From positions 2,531,778 through 2,595,777 of the forward strand of contig NW_024724368.1 of assembly GCF_018991925.1 (NCBI RefSeq): DNA of 64,000 bases, given 5' to 3'. The stretch is from Homarus americanus (lineage: Eukaryota; Arthropoda; Malacostraca; Decapoda; Nephropidae). Within the stretch, counting starts at the first letter, position 1; every line of letters starts with the position of its first letter. Under the pieces are notes generated by a model. That model saw nothing but the letters and a program-made list of their open reading frames with translations. It was not told where the DNA came from and searched no databases. Shown piece after piece: positions 35,454-48,700 of the stretch. The position numbers and the translations under genes were made by a program.

Positions 35454-36190
35454 GTAAGTGTTTTATTTCTATTATTGATATGATTTCAAACAATTTAATA
35501 TGTGAGTTTGTGAAATTAAGCACTGTAGTGTTGATGAGGAAGTACGTGTAGGACTACCAACAACTGAGAGTAAGTTGGTAAGTCGAGCATGAATTTACTA
35601 TCAGCCTAGCCATTATAAGTGTGGTGCCCAACAAGACCTTACACGTATCATATTCTTGTCTTTCTGTATTTACTTAAGTTTCTGTTTACAATATCCTGTC
35701 TGTAGAAAAAATCATATTGTACCCTTAAATTTTATTCTTTAATGTCCAAAGCACTTACCGTAATTACAAAAGGAAATACCGTCATGAAAAAAATTAATAT
35801 AGGAAATATATAAAGTACGGGGATGCTCACTAGCACAAATTATGATTGTTTATTAACTACTGGTTATTGAATTTGTATGTATGTGATGAAAGTTCCTAGT
35901 TGTTCACAGTGCTGACTCAAACATGCTCAATTTCCAACTTTTGGCATTTTAAGTTTGTGACTTATGCCTGGAGCGCATAGGAGGAAACTACCAACAAGAA
36001 TTTGCAGCAGCAGTACCCCTCCCTCCTATCCTGGGTACATCATGATCAGACCCGGTAATCTTAAAAAGAATAAATGGAAAAAATATAGTTTTTGTGAAGA
36101 AAAATGATGAGAAACAAGAAATGGGTTTAAATTAACCTTAATACAGTATAGGTTTGGTTGGATGTGTGACATGTGTTTTATAGCTATATA

Positions 36191-37062
36191 CAGTAGGCTC
36201 TCACCAATAACGTTTAATAGGTGCCTGAAAAACACCGTTATTAGCGAAAACGTTAATTGTGTGACATTAAAATAGATGTAACAAGGGTTTATTGGTGCCG
36301 CCGCCACAAGAATTTCACCCATTTTTTCCCCTTGAAGCCCTCCTAACACTTTTTGTTAGCTGAAATAAAAAGAATTGCTATTCAATCATCAAAATAAAGA
36401 GTTTGAGTAATATAACACTTAGTTTTTGAGGTGCTTGGTGTGATGATTGTTCCATATCTGAGGGCCGCTAACACTTGCACTGTCTTTCAGTCTACAAGCT
36501 AACCATTTCACAAGAAAATGCTCTGTTATCACTAACAACCTGTTTCTATCGCCTTTATCATTCATAGCTCGCCTCGCATTTCCATCACTACCGAAAATTT
36601 TTTAGCCAGCACAATACTCTTCTTGGTCTCCTCTAAGTTCCTCTTGATATTTTGCACTGTAGACTCAGGACAGTTCAATTTCCTCACTTTAAAAGTTCCC
36701 AGTCATTCAGGTGGCAAATCACTCCCTCCACCACCTCCCCTAGCCCCCACAGGCAAAAATGCGGAAGCCATTATTGATCACCGACCCTAACAACCACTGG
36801 TTATAGTGGCGAAAATCTCACACATGGGCGCAGTGCTGTATTCCACTGAGCGTGTGTGACAGTGAGAGTGAGGCGGAGTGGACAACTACATCATCAACAT
36901 GGCGGCAAACAAATGCTATCATTGATGCTCTCGGACGCTTCCTGCGAAATTTCCGTTATTCAAGAGAATCCAGACGTTATTATCGAAAATGGGTATCTAT
37001 TGTAACTTACCGTTATTGTCGAAAACGTTATTGTGGAAGTCGTTATTGGCGAGAGCCTACTG
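36191..37062 (-). mobile_element. Tigger-like MITE, CGTTATTGGCGA family, copy 1
   Basis: CAGTAGGCTCTCACCAATAA at the left and CAGTAGGCTCTCGCCAATAA (reverse complement of the right end) with TA flanks; 872 bp. CGTTATTG(T/G)(C/G)GA-type motifs are iterated at the ends. The interior, read on the minus strand, keeps a transposase-like fragment (see copy 2 at 60938), so this copy is oriented minus. Confidence 0.9.
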
Positions 37063-37649
37063 TACTCTACTAAAATTGTAAAAATTGGTTAATTATATAT
37101 TTGTTCTTGTTCTAAGTTGTTTAATCTCAAACACATTAGTTGAAGTAAATTCAACTTATCAAATTGTGTTACTTTTTATCCTCTTTCCTGTTTCCTTTTT
37201 GCCTACAATCATCAGACATCGTGAGTTACCATGTTGCTTGTGAAATGGTGAGGTCTCCCAGCTTTCTTGATTTGCCGCTTTACTGAAATGATAACTAAAC
37301 CAAAGTACAGAAGTCTTTAGGAAGTGTGTCGATTATTTATCGCTTTTAGGTCTTCAGTACTTCAGACGGTAGGGGAAGATCAGTCTTGTTTTTCTAAAGT
37401 TGTTCATCAAAAGAAGTTGGTGCATTGAAATTCTGAGCTAGTGGTTGTCTCAGAATTAGCTAGGCTTCAGTACTCGAGTTCAAACCGCAGATAGGCTCGT
37501 TCATTTTGGGCCTTCTTCAGACATAAAAGGAAGTTCATACTTAAACCTTTATAGTTGGTTGTGTCTCACAGGTTACTCATTCATGACCTGAAGATCATAA
37601 ATAAAGGATTTAAATATGAATTTCCATTTTATGAGTAAAAGGTAAAGAA

Positions 37650-38660
37650 ATAAGTGACTTGGGTAACCTCATCCCTGGATAAGGTTACAAATCAGCAGAA
37701 GCTGAAAAAGTTGCATAATGAAATTCATTTTATAGTTGATGGCTTGAGATGGCCCAAGATGATAACTGGATCAGAGGTGCAAAGCACAGATTCAATTCTT
37801 ATTTGTTTGGGTGAGGAGCTACTTGCAGGAGAAAATTTTTTATACAGATGATATTGAAGAGGTAGTGGAGAAATGGAAGGAAGGAATAGATGCAAACGGC
37901 CTGAGAGTGAATGGCAAAAAAAAAAAAAAGTTGATTAGAAGCGTGGGTGAGGGACCTGTGGTGGAAAGTGGCAAATAGCCATGTGCTGTCTGGAAGAGAG
38001 GTGTTGGCAGCAATTCAATAATGTACGAATGTGGAAGGTGGGTACACAAGAGGTGCAGTGGAATAGATGGCTGACTGTGGGATGTTGCTGACTTTAAGTG
38101 TTATGTATGTGCAGGTAACCATGTGCCCACAGCAAGGCTGGAGAAACTCACCATTGGGGATATGTCCTTGGACTTTCAGTTAGTTCTGTTACTTGGATGA
38201 CATGATCAATGCTGGTGGGAATGCTGAAGCCTGTACAGGTAGTTGCATGAGTCAGAAGTTGCTGGAGGAAGTTTAGGGATATGCTACCATTATTGACAGC
38301 AAGAACACATTCCCTTTGAGTAAAAAGAAAAAATTTATGCAGCTGGTGTGAGAAGTGTGATGTTGTATGGCAGTGAAGCATGGGTAGTTAAAGATGATGA
38401 CATAAGTAATCTAAAGTGGGCTGAAATGAGAATGTTGAGATGGATGTGTGATGTGACACTGAAATACAGGAGCTAATAGGGTAGCTGGATATTGAAAGTA
38501 TTGGTGAAGTCCTATGTAGAGGCAGGCTGAGATGGTTTGGGCATCTGGAGTGAATGGGCAAGACCAATTGGGTCAAGAGGTGCATGTGGCTATGTGGGGA
38601 GGGGAGGAACCTGACGAGAGACTTCAAGAGACCTTGCAGCATGGAGGGCTGGCATCCATT
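37650..38660 (+). mobile_element. Decayed RTE-like reverse transcriptase relic
   Basis: With frameshifts and stops the plus strand reads YTDDIEEVVEKWKEGIDANG and LRVNG. Further on it reads LGDMINAGGNAEA, SVMLYGSEAWVVKDDDISNL and AEMRMLRWMCDVTLK, then IESIGEVLCRGRLRWFGHLE. These are classic C-terminal RT and tail motifs of RTE-type non-LTR elements. No intact frame survives. Minus-strand open frames over it are shadows. Confidence 0.8.
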
Positions 38661-40785
38661 AACTGGAGGTAACCCACACAACCTTGGAAATTGGCCATAA
38701 AACAATGTTGATGATGTAAGCTACCATTAAACATGTAAAAGTTCTTGGACATTGGCCATTTTTTTGTAAGGGATGTGATCCTGATACAGAATTGTATTTA
38801 CATCACAAGTCTTTCATATACAGTATTCCCCACAGTCATTGAAAGAGATTTCATGCTTTTAAGTCATCATATTTTGTTAATTTACCTTATGTTTATTTAG
38901 ACTTTTCAAGTTTCTTTCACATCTTTTGTAGATGATTTTTTGTTTAGAAATTGGGTTAATTTTTTTCATGGCAAATTTTAGATAGTTCTCCAACATAGTA
39001 TTCTTTGTGGACAGCTATTCCTTTCCTATCTATTTAGATTATACAGTATATTTAAGTTAGCATTAATCCCTGCCCATGATTACTAATTTTTATATTGAAA
39101 TGTTTAATGGTGTTTGTCTTTTAGAATTATGTTTGTTTTTAATTTGAAATATTAGGCTTTCTTTCTCTTACTTTTTTCTCAAAAGGAAATTGTGCAAGCA
39201 GTATTATTGGTTGTTTTCATCTCATAAACTTCTTGTGTGATTACGGTAATATTTTGCATAAGTTTACACACCTAGTAATGCTTATATCTATAATCATAAC
39301 AGAAAGGCATTGTTTTTCATTCCTGAATGTAGAGGATACATGTATTTTCTTTGATGTAGGGTGACTTGACTGGCCTGGTCTCGGCAGCTAACAGTAGGTA
39401 CATCATTCTATGCCTGAGTCACAGATTTGGATTAAAACCTTATTTATTACTCAGACCAGTTCTGTGATCCAACCTTCATCAGCAGCTGTAACATGTGATG
39501 TAGGCATGATGTGTTCCAAAGGTGACCCCCCAAATGTACTGTTTTTGTGCCTTGTTCCAAACTCAACACATGGAAGCAGTTGAGGCTTGCTTTCAACATC
39601 GGCTATGGTTTTCTACTCAGTTTACCACATACATTATAATGGCAAAACATCCTCCTTAGTTACCTTGTTCTGAAAGTTTTTATTTTTCTTGTACAAGTAC
39701 AGTATTCCTCACTGTTAGCACAACACAATTTTGTTTTTACTCTATTCACCAGTTAAAGACTTCTAACAAAACACACGTCCTCCAGTATTACACAATCAAT
39801 AAATGAACATGTTCTGAATGTGTTCTGGACCAAGTTTCATCACTTACACATCTCATAAACCATAAACTTTCCTCTCCTTTCATGATTTACCAGTGGCATC
39901 CATTGGTTACAAGTGCCTCTATGACCAAAAGGAAAGGATATATATTTCGTTAGAAGTGAAAATGCAAATACAGTACAGTACTGGTAATTGAGCTCAGTGA
40001 ACTGAGAGTAGTATGAGGGGGGGCACCTGAATGCATGCTGACTACTAAAAGATTTAAAAACACAAAGCCATTCTCCACACCAACCATGCATGCAGCCAGT
40101 CTCTTACACACATACAACTAAAAAAAAATTTATAAAAATAAATTTAGTTTGTTTGAAAATAGACACCAACCATGGATGTGAGTGACACTAGAACATGAAG
40201 CGGTTAAATCCACAAACCACACCTGCACTTTAAATCTGAAACCAAGTGGATATTGAGCACTACAGAGTTGTGAATTTTTTATTTTTGACCTTTGGCTGTT
40301 TGATTTTTTATACACATAGCCTACCTCAAACATGCAACCATCACCATTTACATGTTTTCCAATGAAATTGTTAATTTCACTTCACACACTTTTGCATAGC
40401 TTAATACTTTTTAAGAATGTATCTTTTGTAGTTACTGAGGAATAAAGTACATTGATTTTATATACTGTACACTAAGAAAGTTGTAAATTTGATAATTACT
40501 TTTTGTAATGACTTGGAATAATTTAATCTATTTTGCAACACTAATTAATAGCTTCCTGTAATATTTGGTCAATGATATTTTTACATACAGTATTTCTCTT
40601 ATTATCTTCCAGTATATTATGTTTCAACACAGATATGTTTTCAGTTTGTTTGGTTTTCTATTCTGAATGGTTTACCAGAATTGTCTCAAATACTGTACCA
40701 TACCTTTCTTCCTAACACTTAACTCCTTTATTTTTCTGTAACTTCCCTGTAACTTCTTCTGAATACTCTCACTTAATTAAGGAAG

Positions 40786-40819
<34 letters not shown>

Positions 40820-42223
40820 TCTAACTTGTTGGTTAACTCCACAAAATACTCTCCTCTGCATTGAGACATGTTACAGTTCCTCTGGCCTTATCTAACTATC
40901 CAGTACCTGTAGTGGCTCCTGATCCAGTTACATTTCCCTTCACATCTTTTACTGCTCCATCCACATACAGTATACAGCTATACCTTGTTTAACGATGGGG
41001 TTGCATTCCTGAAAAAACTAAATTTTAGTAAAACCGCAAAAATACCCATAAGTATTACCGTAAATCCCTGTGCGTTTTAGGCTTTTAGTACCACCTCCAA
41101 CCAGCCTCACCACCTACTACCACACCCTAAGTCAAAATTACCATCAGTACCAACATTACTATCATCACTGCATGTCGCCCACCATTGAGTTTGTTAATGA
41201 AAGTTCATATACTGTACTGATAATAACTTGACCACAATTGTTTATTATTTTTCATAATAAAAAGAGATTATTATTTGTATGGTAGATTTAAGAGGGTAAA
41301 TGTGAATTTACATTTCCATTATCGAGGTCTAGGAAGCAATAAGGCAGTTAGTATCATTCTATTATTCTAATTTTTTGTAATTGGAACATGGTAGGTATTT
41401 GAAAAGGTTGTTGACTTTCCACAAAAATTTAATAATATGTTGTTAAGCCACTTTGAAAGCTTTTCAAATTCAGATATACCTGTATGAAAAAATAAAAAAT
41501 CTTGAAAGTGTGTGTGTGGCAACAAACCAGGGGTAGTACGCATTCTGTTGCTCTAAGGTAATTTACTGATATTCAGGTATCATAGACAGTAATGAATCAC
41601 ACTCTTGAGTCCATGTATACGAGTACATATTATACAAAACAGATGTGATTTTAAAAGGTGGCATTTGTTATTGTTATGCCCTTTAAAGCAACCAGATTGT
41701 TTTCTATTCAATGGAAAAGCCGTTTTAAGAAATTTTTTTCCCATCTGTATAATTTTCTACAAAAAAAATACCATAACTACAGCCTGTGGAATACTCTCTT
41801 TCCCTGTGCATGCATGTCACAAATTTGTTTCCTGTCTTGCATAAACATGCTGTGAACAGGTTTGATAACAATACAGTATACTTGTCTGATCTCTCCCTGC
41901 ACTTTTTATTTGTTATTTATATTACTCAGAAAAGTACTGCACTAAGTATCTTGTAATCAGGCAGCCCTTGTAAAGAACAAAAGTAATGCAGCACATTTTT
42001 ATTAATTTTTATTTTTCAGTGGTACAGATTCTCATAATTTTCAAGATTTTCCTTTTCCTGTTACCTTGAACTGGACAATTAAATGTAGTCTTATAGTAAT
42101 ATTTTAGTCTGTAGAATTTTATCTCTTTCCCTTTAGTTCTCCTAATGGTTGACCACCTCCTGGTACTGGTTATGTCTTGAACACCCTAAGTCTCATTAAC
42201 CTTCACCTGTGTTGCCACTACAG

Positions 42224-42343
42224 GACTCATTGGTGACTGAGGCAGATATTGCCCCTTCCTCCTCCAAGCGCCTCCGACCTGTCAAGTCAGTTGAGTCCCT
42301 CATCTCGGCCTCAGCCTCCTTGCACTCAAACAGAAATTCACAG
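42224..42343 (+). CDS. ARHGAP32: ARHGAP32/33 exon: RPVKSVESL block
   Basis: 40 codons, phase 0 at both ends, acceptor CACTACAG, donor CAG/GTTGGT. It encodes DSLVTEADIAPSSSKRLRPV then KSVESLISASASLHSNRNSQ. The LRPVKSVESL segment corresponds to the family's (I/L)RPAKS(M/V)(D/E)SL motif, which supports membership despite short length. Confidence 0.85.
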
Positions 42344-42644
42344 GTTGGTATTTTCTATGCTTTATGAATTATTAAAAGTGTTATGGTGTTCATGTGCAGC
42401 AGATCTTCCTGTTGTGCTCTTGGTTGGTGAGTTCATGATGTTTATTAATGTGTATTTTGAATTTATGGAAATTTTATGACACTTCAGGTGCAGAATGACT
42501 TGAGGCTTCAACACTGTCTGATATCATTAAAATTTGTTACTGTAGTGCATTCTTTGATGTACGATGCATCTCACTGATTGCCTTTGTCAAGTCACATTTC
42601 ATAATTTTGCTCATGTGATTGTCCTTTCCACTTAATTCACAATA

Positions 42645-45288
42645 CAGTGAACCCTCACTTTACGTGGTCAATTGAACCCACGGAGGCCCGCGTAAAGCGA
42701 GAAACGCGTAAAGTGAACAACATAACATATGGGATTAAATGAAATAGAGACCGGCTGACCCCCAAACTCCACTTTTTCTGACACAATACCTATGTTCTAG
42801 TAAAAATGACATCTTAATTTTATGATGGTACATGCACACAATTAATACTTAAGAGAAATAGAGAAATACAGTTGCCTAGTTAATGTCCATTCAAATAATG
42901 GACTCAACTCCCTCCCCCTCTTCTCACACCCCTGGCTCTTCACTCTCTGAGAAACGTTTGGGGGAAAACCACTAGATTTTAAGGTATACAGGTTGTACCT
43001 CTCTAGTCCGGCAACCTCGGGACCTGACCGGTGCCGGACCATGGAAATTGCCGGACCATGGAAATTCACCCTTTTCCTGGATAGATAGTGACTTGTGCTT
43101 ATGCCTGGAAGCACTAGCACCACTTTCTCTGCATCATGGTCTCTTTGAAGACATATTGAAGGGTTAAATGTCGTATAGTAGCTTCTCAAATTTCGCGAGT
43201 TTTTAATTCTTAACGTATTTTATTGGAACACACAAAAAATAAATAAATAAAAATTTTGACGGCGGAAACTTGAATTTCGACGGGTTTGAACGGCCCGCCA
43301 ACGTGCAGACGACGTGCATAATCGTGTAAACAGCGTCATTTCTCTTATGTACAAAAGATTCATTATTGTTTATTACTGAATGTCTTTTTTATTGAATTAA
43401 TGTTTGTGTGCAAAATGAGCAATACAATTCATTAATAATACGTAGAATATTAAAACACACGAGGAAATGACACAGCATTGTATTCGTTGATTACAAAACC
43501 AGTGACTGACTGGTTCTACATATAAAACTGAAGAAAATAAGACCTTGGTTGTAGCTGTAGTAAAATTAATATGGTTGTTTTAAGTAATGTTATTTAATGT
43601 TAATAAATGGAACAACAGAAGTAGCTACGAGTAACGATAATGGTAAAGAAAAAAGAGAGATCGCATATGTAAGTGCGCATGCGCACATGTGAAAACATAT
43701 CATCATTACTTTACATAAGAATATGAAACCAACACTTATTTACTGTTCATATATATTTTAATTAATGTTTCTGAATTTGTTTTAATTGAATTAATGTACG
43801 TGTGTGCAAAATTAACAATACAATTTATTCATAATACGTGGAATATTAGAAGAGACGAGACGAGACGGCTGCCGGCATTGTTTATGTTAAAGCTTACGAA
43901 ACCAGTGACTGATTGGTTCTACATATAAAACTGAAGAAAATAAGACCCTGAGTTTAGCTGCAGTAAAATTAATGTAAAAAAATGAATATGGTTGCTTGAA
44001 GTACCTGTAATGTTATTTAATGTTAATAAATGGAACAATATAAGTAGCTAACCATTAATGGTAAAAAAAAAAGTGAGACTGCTCGTATGTAAGTGCGCAC
44101 ATGTGAAAATATATCGTCATTACTCTACATAAGAATATGAAAGCAACACTTATTTACTGCTCATATATATTGAAGGGTTAAATGTTGTACTCTGTATAGA
44201 CAAGCAGAGAGAGAGAGAGAGAGCAGCCGAACTGCCGGATGTAAACAAACCTTAATTTCCCGCGGCTTTGTTTTTTTTTTACGGGATTAGCCCACCCGGG
44301 CATAGGTCACTGACCCACATTGGGCCTGAGGGGCAAAAATTTAATACTCCTGCAATAATAATAATAATTCAGATAAGTAAAAAAAAAAAAAAAAAAGTGC
44401 CTATCTACCTATTGGACAAACTAAAATCGTTCCGGACCACGGGAGTTTCCGGACCACAGAATGCCGGACTAGAGAGGTACAATCTGTAGTAATAAATAAT
44501 ACCTCGAACTAAAGTTAGGATAATATAATTGACATTGCTGGATTCCTTGTAAGACCAGGAATATTTTGAATATAAATGTCATATATTTTGCACAAAAGAT
44601 AACATATTTAGTAAACAAAATACTTAAAATCAAAATTTGTATGTCTAATGCAAAATCTATGATGTTTATATTCAAAATGATCATCAAATTGTAAGAATTC
44701 CAGCAATGTAAATTATATTCTGGCCCTAAAACTATCTTCAATAAATAAACAAAATATACTTACCGAAATACTATCTGTCAATCAAAATACCCCACCTCCC
44801 CTCTTCCCACCTGCTCCCTCACCCCTCACCTTCCCTCCCTACCAGAGAAATGATTGGGTTATAACAGTATATTTACATTTTTAGTAATAAATAATACCTC
44901 AGACTAAAGTTAGGATAATATAATTGACATTGCTGGATTCCTTGCAAGACCAGGAATATTTTGAATATACACTTCATATATTTTGCACAAAAGATAACAT
45001 ATTTGCTCTGAGTAAACAAAATACTTGCATTAGATCTAAAATTTGTATGTCTAATGCAAAATCTATGATGCTTATATTCAAAATGATCATCAAATTGTAA
45101 GAATTCCAGCAATGTAAATTATATTCTGGCCGGATAATTTGTATGAATTTTATGAGCTAAATAAAAAAATTATACTTCACCCGCTTATATGAGTAGATGC
45201 ACCTTAAAGTGGGAATTCCGGTTCTGGCAGGGTACCGTGTAAATGTAGAAACGCGTAAAGTGAAACCGCGTAAAGCGAGGGTTCACTG
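42645..45288. mobile_element. Tigger-like element, GCGTAAAGTG family, copy 2, with nested insertion
   Basis: The left end CAGTGAACCCTCACTTTACG is repeated in reverse complement at the right, with TA flanks (42643-42644, 45289-45290). The interior contains a tandem duplication: about 44489-44733 and 44880-45133 share GTAATAAATAATACCTC..., TTCCTTG(T/C)AAGACCAGGAA and CCAGCAATGTAAATTATATT. A different MITE is inserted at 42989-44486. Confidence 0.88.
42989..44486. mobile_element. Nested Tigger-like element, CTCTAGTCCGGCAA family, 1.5 kb
   Basis: CAGGTTGTACCTCTCTAGTC at the left; CAGATTGTACCTCTCTAGTC in reverse complement at the right; TA flanks at 42987-42988 and 44487-44488. The interior has a tandem duplication of about 400 bp (about 43395-43760 versus 43795-44165). 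A related fragment is inverted at 55600-55890. It also contains AGGTCACTGACCC at 44304-44316. Confidence 0.9.
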
Positions 45289-45514
45289 TACTAAAACTTA
45301 CCACTATTTCCTCTTAAGTAAAAAAAAAAAAATTAAATTCATCTCATAATTCTTAGCTGCTAATATTAATAATTCTGCTTTTATCGCTCATGGCGTCAGA
45401 AAATATGTTACTACGTATATTCAGATTTGAATATATAAATACTGTACTAATGGTAAACCATTGTAAAGAACTAAAAACCTATAAATAAAACAGTGCATTA
45501 CCAATCACTGTACA

Positions 45515-45556
<42 letters not shown>
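45515..45556. repeat. (TG)n(TA)n
   Basis: Short compound dinucleotide run in the intron before the giant exon. Confidence 0.9.
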
Positions 45557-45559
<3 letters not shown>

Positions 45560-45726
45560 CATTTACTCATGTACTGACACACAACAAAAGTTGGACTTCA
45601 TGGCTTGGGTGCAGGGCTTAAAATTATGCATTCTACTATATTTTAGTTGTTTGAGTGAATAAATGTTTTATTTTATCTTTCAGGGTTTCTTTGTTTCATA
45701 TTGTTATTTATATTTATATTACACAG

Positions 45727-48700
45727 GCACTAGACTCGCCAGAGAAGCGGGAGATGTTAATTTGGGAGAAATATGAGAGGTCTCCACAGGATGATCGTGA
45801 AAGCAGAAGCAGCTCCATGTCCAGTCCCATCCCTTCTCCTCGCACACACAACCGATCAGTTTCGCATGATTCTTACTTTAACAATCTTGAAAGTCGGTCA
45901 AATAACTTACCTTCCCAAGTGCCAGTCAAAGAGGAAGGCGAGAGTGATATAGATTTCTCACCAGATAATTCAAGAATGTTTCTGGATATTAGTGAGCTTG
46001 ATTTGAACTTTAGTACCAGTGAGAAAGACTTGAAAGGCTTTGAGGTGGACACTCTAAAATCAACTTCAGTTGAGGATCCAGACAATATGTCCAGTTCTAC
46101 ATTGGATATGGAAAATTTGAGTATGTGTTCAGAGACTGGTAGAAGTAAAGAGAATTTAAGTCCCAGGCCAGAGAAAAAGAGTCTGAAGGAAAAATTTAAA
46201 CACAGGTTTACTTCCCCACCCAGTCAACGAAGAAATGACCCAGGTGTAAGTGATTCTAGTGAGGACTCGCGAAACAATAGCTTAAAAAGGGCTTCAGCAA
46301 CTCTCAAGGATAAGATTGTCCATGCTCTCAGCCCAGAAACTTCTCGTCGTCGTACTGAGACTTCCCCAAGGCCATCTTCCCCGTGCAGTTCTCCAAAATT
46401 TAAGCATGTCCGTACAGTAGAAACAGATAGAAAAGATGGCCACGTCTTAAAACCAGAAACCTCTAGTTTCATAAGAGGAGCTAGATTATTACCCGAGTGT
46501 GAAAGAAGTAGAGAAACAATAACTGCAGAAATACATGTGGAGGCAGAAAGTCAAGAGTGTGATGATACTCCATCAAGAATTAGTATGGTCAGTGCCCTCA
46601 TAGATCCAGAACTATTAGATAAAATAACACACTTGAGAACATCTCCTTCAGTTAGTGCATCAGAAGTAAGCAGCACCTCTCTTGCTGAAGCTACTGTATC
46701 AGATAATGAGAGTTTCACATTGGGAAGCAGCAGCAGTGGAGTGGGTGTAGGAGGAAATGGAAGAGAAGTGTTCTCAGATAGTGTTAGTAGCATTGCGCCA
46801 TCATCTACAGTAGTGACTCCAGTTGCACCTTCAGTTGCCATTGTTGCTGAAAAATCTGAGTCACAACACATTATCCCCATTACTCCAGTTACTCCTGTAA
46901 CTCCCATTACACCTGTCACTCCTGTAACACCAGTGCAAGAAGACTTCACACCACAACAAGAACTTCCCAAAGCTCGGCCAAATTCATTGCTTGGCTTACC
47001 AACAGCAGAGCTGTTGACCCTAGGGTCTGCACTCACTTCTCCAGAGACTCCCCAGGGTGACTCCACATTCTTGGAAATTCAGTATCACCCCTTAAGTGAC
47101 ACAACTGAACCTTCCACTCCTAGTGAGTCCCAGTTTGTTCAGGACTTAGTAAGTATGGGACAACCAGTTCCATATCCACCTGCTATTGAGGAGCCTCGAC
47201 AGTCAAGCCCCTTGTCAATAGATTTGAGCAGTAGTGATGACCCTACTGAAGAAGGTCCAATGTATGAAAATGTAGACACTAATATCTTGGGACATTCTTT
47301 CAAGACAGCAGAGTCTCCTTATGATGAACCTGCACCAATGTCCTCTACCCCAAGTGTTCAGTCTTCCCAAGCCAGTTTTCAAACTTCTCAGTCAAGTGGA
47401 GAAGCTTTGTTAGGGGAGTCAGAAGTTTCAGGCTTGGATGTTGAATATGAAAACTATAATTATAATTCTGTGTATGAAAATGTTCAGTATGGTGCCGAGT
47501 ATGAAAATGTGGAATATGGACCAGAGTACCAAAATGTCGATTATGAAACAGAAAGTGAAAACAAAGATAAAGCAAAAAAGGGATTAAGTGTAAGAGAAGT
47601 AGAATCTGATGACAAATATAAAACTGTCTGTGCTTCAGAAGTGGATGATTATGAAAATGTTCGTATAGTAGATGATAATGAAGGTATGATAGTAGATAGT
47701 GTGTATGAAAATGTTGAATCATCTCCCAAGGAATCTTTACCAGTGTACGAAAACTTAGAGGAGAGTAGTGATGATCAAGACCAAATTGTGCCTGATGCAG
47801 ATGATGCCTATGAAGAATATTCATTTAGAGACCAGCCAAATTATGAAAATATAGAGTTTAGCTCTTCAGTCTCTACAGTATCTGAAAAAATTGTAAGTGA
47901 CGATAAAAAATCTGAAGTTGAGATTGAGGGGGAAATGGTGTACCAACAAGTTAAGTTTCTTAGGAAATCTATACAAGAGGTAAATGAAATGCTTAAGGTA
48001 AATGATGGAAATCAGTATGCTTTAGAACAATCAGGTGGTGGTGCTGTGGGTAATAGTGAAATGGGTACAACTGCACACACAGTGGGCTTACCTGATAAAT
48101 CTTCAGAGCTTCCAGTTAAGGTGCCTCAAATGGGCAACTTAAGTGTTTCCCAATTATGTGAATCCTTGCCTTGTTCCCAGGAATTTATACCAGAGTCTGA
48201 GAGGACTGCAGTAGATGCTGAACTATATACTCAGCCTAGTGAGGATAGTGAATGCTTAGACTCGCCCATTACTCCCTCATCAGTAAGCATGGCAACTGAG
48301 GTCTTGGTTCTACCATCTTTTGCTTCACCAACAGAATCCACCACAGATGATGTTACATCTCCAGTGAGTAGTGATGATGCCAGTTCTCCTAAACCCCTAC
48401 AAGAGACCTTGGATCACTGCTCATCTTCTCCTTGTACCATGCCACCCATTTTGCCAAGCCTTTCTCCACCTACTCCAGAGAATGTTCCAGTGCCTCCAGC
48501 TGCAACGTCTACCCCAAATAGAGCTTTACCACTACCAAGCATTTTTAGTCCTGCTCCTAAGCCCAGGACCACTCCTCGCTATGCTCCTATTGGTCCACCA
48601 GTCCCACGACCTCGTCAATTACCTAAACCCAACTTAACCTCGCCATTAATTTCCCCCGTCTCTACACCATCATCTGTATCCATCTCTCCAGATTCTCCTG

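Larger units (their letters stand above)
35454..42223 (+). other. Large intron with TEs
   Basis: A 6.8-kb GT-AG intron holding a Tigger-like MITE (36191-37062), a decayed RTE-like relic (37650-38660), an AC run (40791-40818) and a solo terminus-like block at 40975. 38700-40780 and 41100-42220 show nothing else recognisable. Confidence 0.75.

Noticed and set aside
39360..39397. Possible mini-exon GDLTGLVSAANS after TTTGATGTAG
   Set aside because: It would end in phase 2 and break the frame into the next exon, which begins in phase 0.
45655..45726. Methionine start upstream of the giant exon
   Set aside because: The segment is intronic pyrimidine-rich sequence ending in ACACAG; the family alignment and phase demand splicing at 45727.
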